Assembly (NCBI GenBank): GCA_016780695.1
Contig: JADHLK010000117.1
Span: 1-5,156, forward strand
DNA: 5,156 nt
Origin: Alphaproteobacteria bacterium
GTDB lineage: Bacteria; Pseudomonadota; Alphaproteobacteria; Puniceispirillales; Puniceispirillaceae
Direction of reading: 5' to 3'
The notes below the pieces were generated by a model, which was not told the DNA's origin, did not search any database, and saw only the letters and a program-made list of their open reading frames with translations. Positions within the stretch are counted from its first letter, which is position 1, and each line of letters opens with the position of its first letter. Both the position numbers and the translations under genes were made by a program. Positions 4,791 through 5,156 of this stretch are shown here, piece after piece.

Positions 4791-5156
4791 TTGCGAGCTC
4801 TACAAGCTAGAAAAATAATGCAGCGCGGATTTTTGCTGTTGTTTTGGCTGTTATTTTGGCTGGCAGCACCCGCTCTGGGCCGGGCCGAGATCCTCACTGG
4901 CGATCAGGGCAGCCGCCTCAACGCGGCTATCATCAGCAATTTTGATGCTCCCTGGGCGATGAGCTTTATCAATTCAGATGAGCTGCTGGTCACCACAAAG
5001 CCGGGCCAGCTCTGGCTGGTCAGCCGCACTGGCGAGAGGCAGGCTGTTGGCGGGCTGCCGCAGATTGTTACCGGCGGTCAGGGCGGCCTCGGTGATATTG
5101 TCCCGCATCCGGATTTTGCCAGCAATCAGCTGGTTTATCTCTCTTTTGTAGCCTCT
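4791..5156 (+). CDS. Exported PQQ-dependent sugar dehydrogenase-like protein (5' part, runs off window)
   Basis: N-terminal 122 residues of a six-bladed beta-propeller protein of the soluble glucose/aldose dehydrogenase family (the E. coli YliI/Asd type). These oxidise sugars in the periplasm with pyrroloquinoline quinone as cofactor. Seen: a signal peptide with a basic start (MRALQARKIMQR), a hydrophobic core at about 14-25 and probable cleavage after APALGRA (residue 32). Then come DAPWAMSF (52-59), ELLVTTKPGQLWLV (64-77), GLPQIVTGGQGGLGD (88-102) and PHPDFASNQLVYLSF (105-119), the characteristic first-blade motifs. The catalytic His and the PQQ and calcium ligands lie past the window edge, so activity cannot be judged. 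I chose TTG 4791 because of AAGGAG six bases upstream. The alternative ATG at 4818 shortens the signal peptide's basic region by nine residues and lacks a ribosome-binding site. Family assignment is good; the substrate is unknown. Confidence 0.88.
   Translation, partial: MRALQARKIMQRGFLLLFWLLFWLAAPALGRAEILTGDQGSRLNAAIISNFDAPWAMSFINSDELLVTTKPGQLWLVSRTGERQAVGGLPQIVTGGQGGLGDIVPHPDFASNQLVYLSFVAS

Noticed and set aside
4327..4818. Plus-strand 163-codon open frame ending at the dehydrogenase start
   Set aside because: It is antisense to the SOUL gene and then crosses the intergenic repeats; composition and lack of motifs argue against a real protein.

Overview
The window reads as a stretch of alphaproteobacterial chromosome. 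The strongest clue is a general L-amino-acid ABC transporter of the Aap/Bzt type (substrate-binding protein AapJ, then permeases AapQ and AapM), an arrangement typical of Rhizobiales, Rhodobacterales and related marine alphaproteobacteria. Genes are tightly packed with moderate to high GC. I see no IS element, CRISPR array, tRNA, rRNA or phage gene. A genus cannot be assigned from the sequence alone.

Layout. Positions 1-3048, all on the minus strand and read right to left, hold aapJ (2032-3048), aapQ (747-1910) and the first 245 codons of aapM (1-737), which runs off the left edge. The ATPase gene aapP would be expected beyond that edge. A stem-loop sits in the 121-base gap between aapJ and aapQ and probably lets the periplasmic binding protein be made in excess over the permeases. 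aapQ and aapM are nearly contiguous, and the aapM ribosome-binding site overlaps the aapQ stop codon.

Positions 3049-3365 are a divergent control region between aapJ (minus) and the nicotinamidase gene pncA (plus, 3366-4001). It is the richest non-coding part of the window. It holds a candidate aapJ promoter, helically phased A/T tracts upstream of it, a stem-loop in the aapJ leader, and a 22-bp near-perfect palindrome just before the pncA ribosome-binding site.

pncA converges, with a 22-base gap, on a minus-strand gene for an exported SOUL-family haem-binding-like protein (4024-4644). A second divergent region (4645-4790) carries a 13-bp direct repeat. It leads into the start of an exported PQQ-dependent sugar dehydrogenase-like protein (plus, from a probable TTG at 4791), which is cut by the right edge.

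Functionally these are ordinary housekeeping and transport genes: periplasmic amino-acid capture and uptake, NAD salvage by nicotinamide deamidation, and two secreted proteins of unclear substrate. I find no convincing undescribed multi-gene system. What merits a second look lies in the two divergent intergenic regions, the aapJ-aapQ hairpin, and unusual residues beside the PncA nucleophile.
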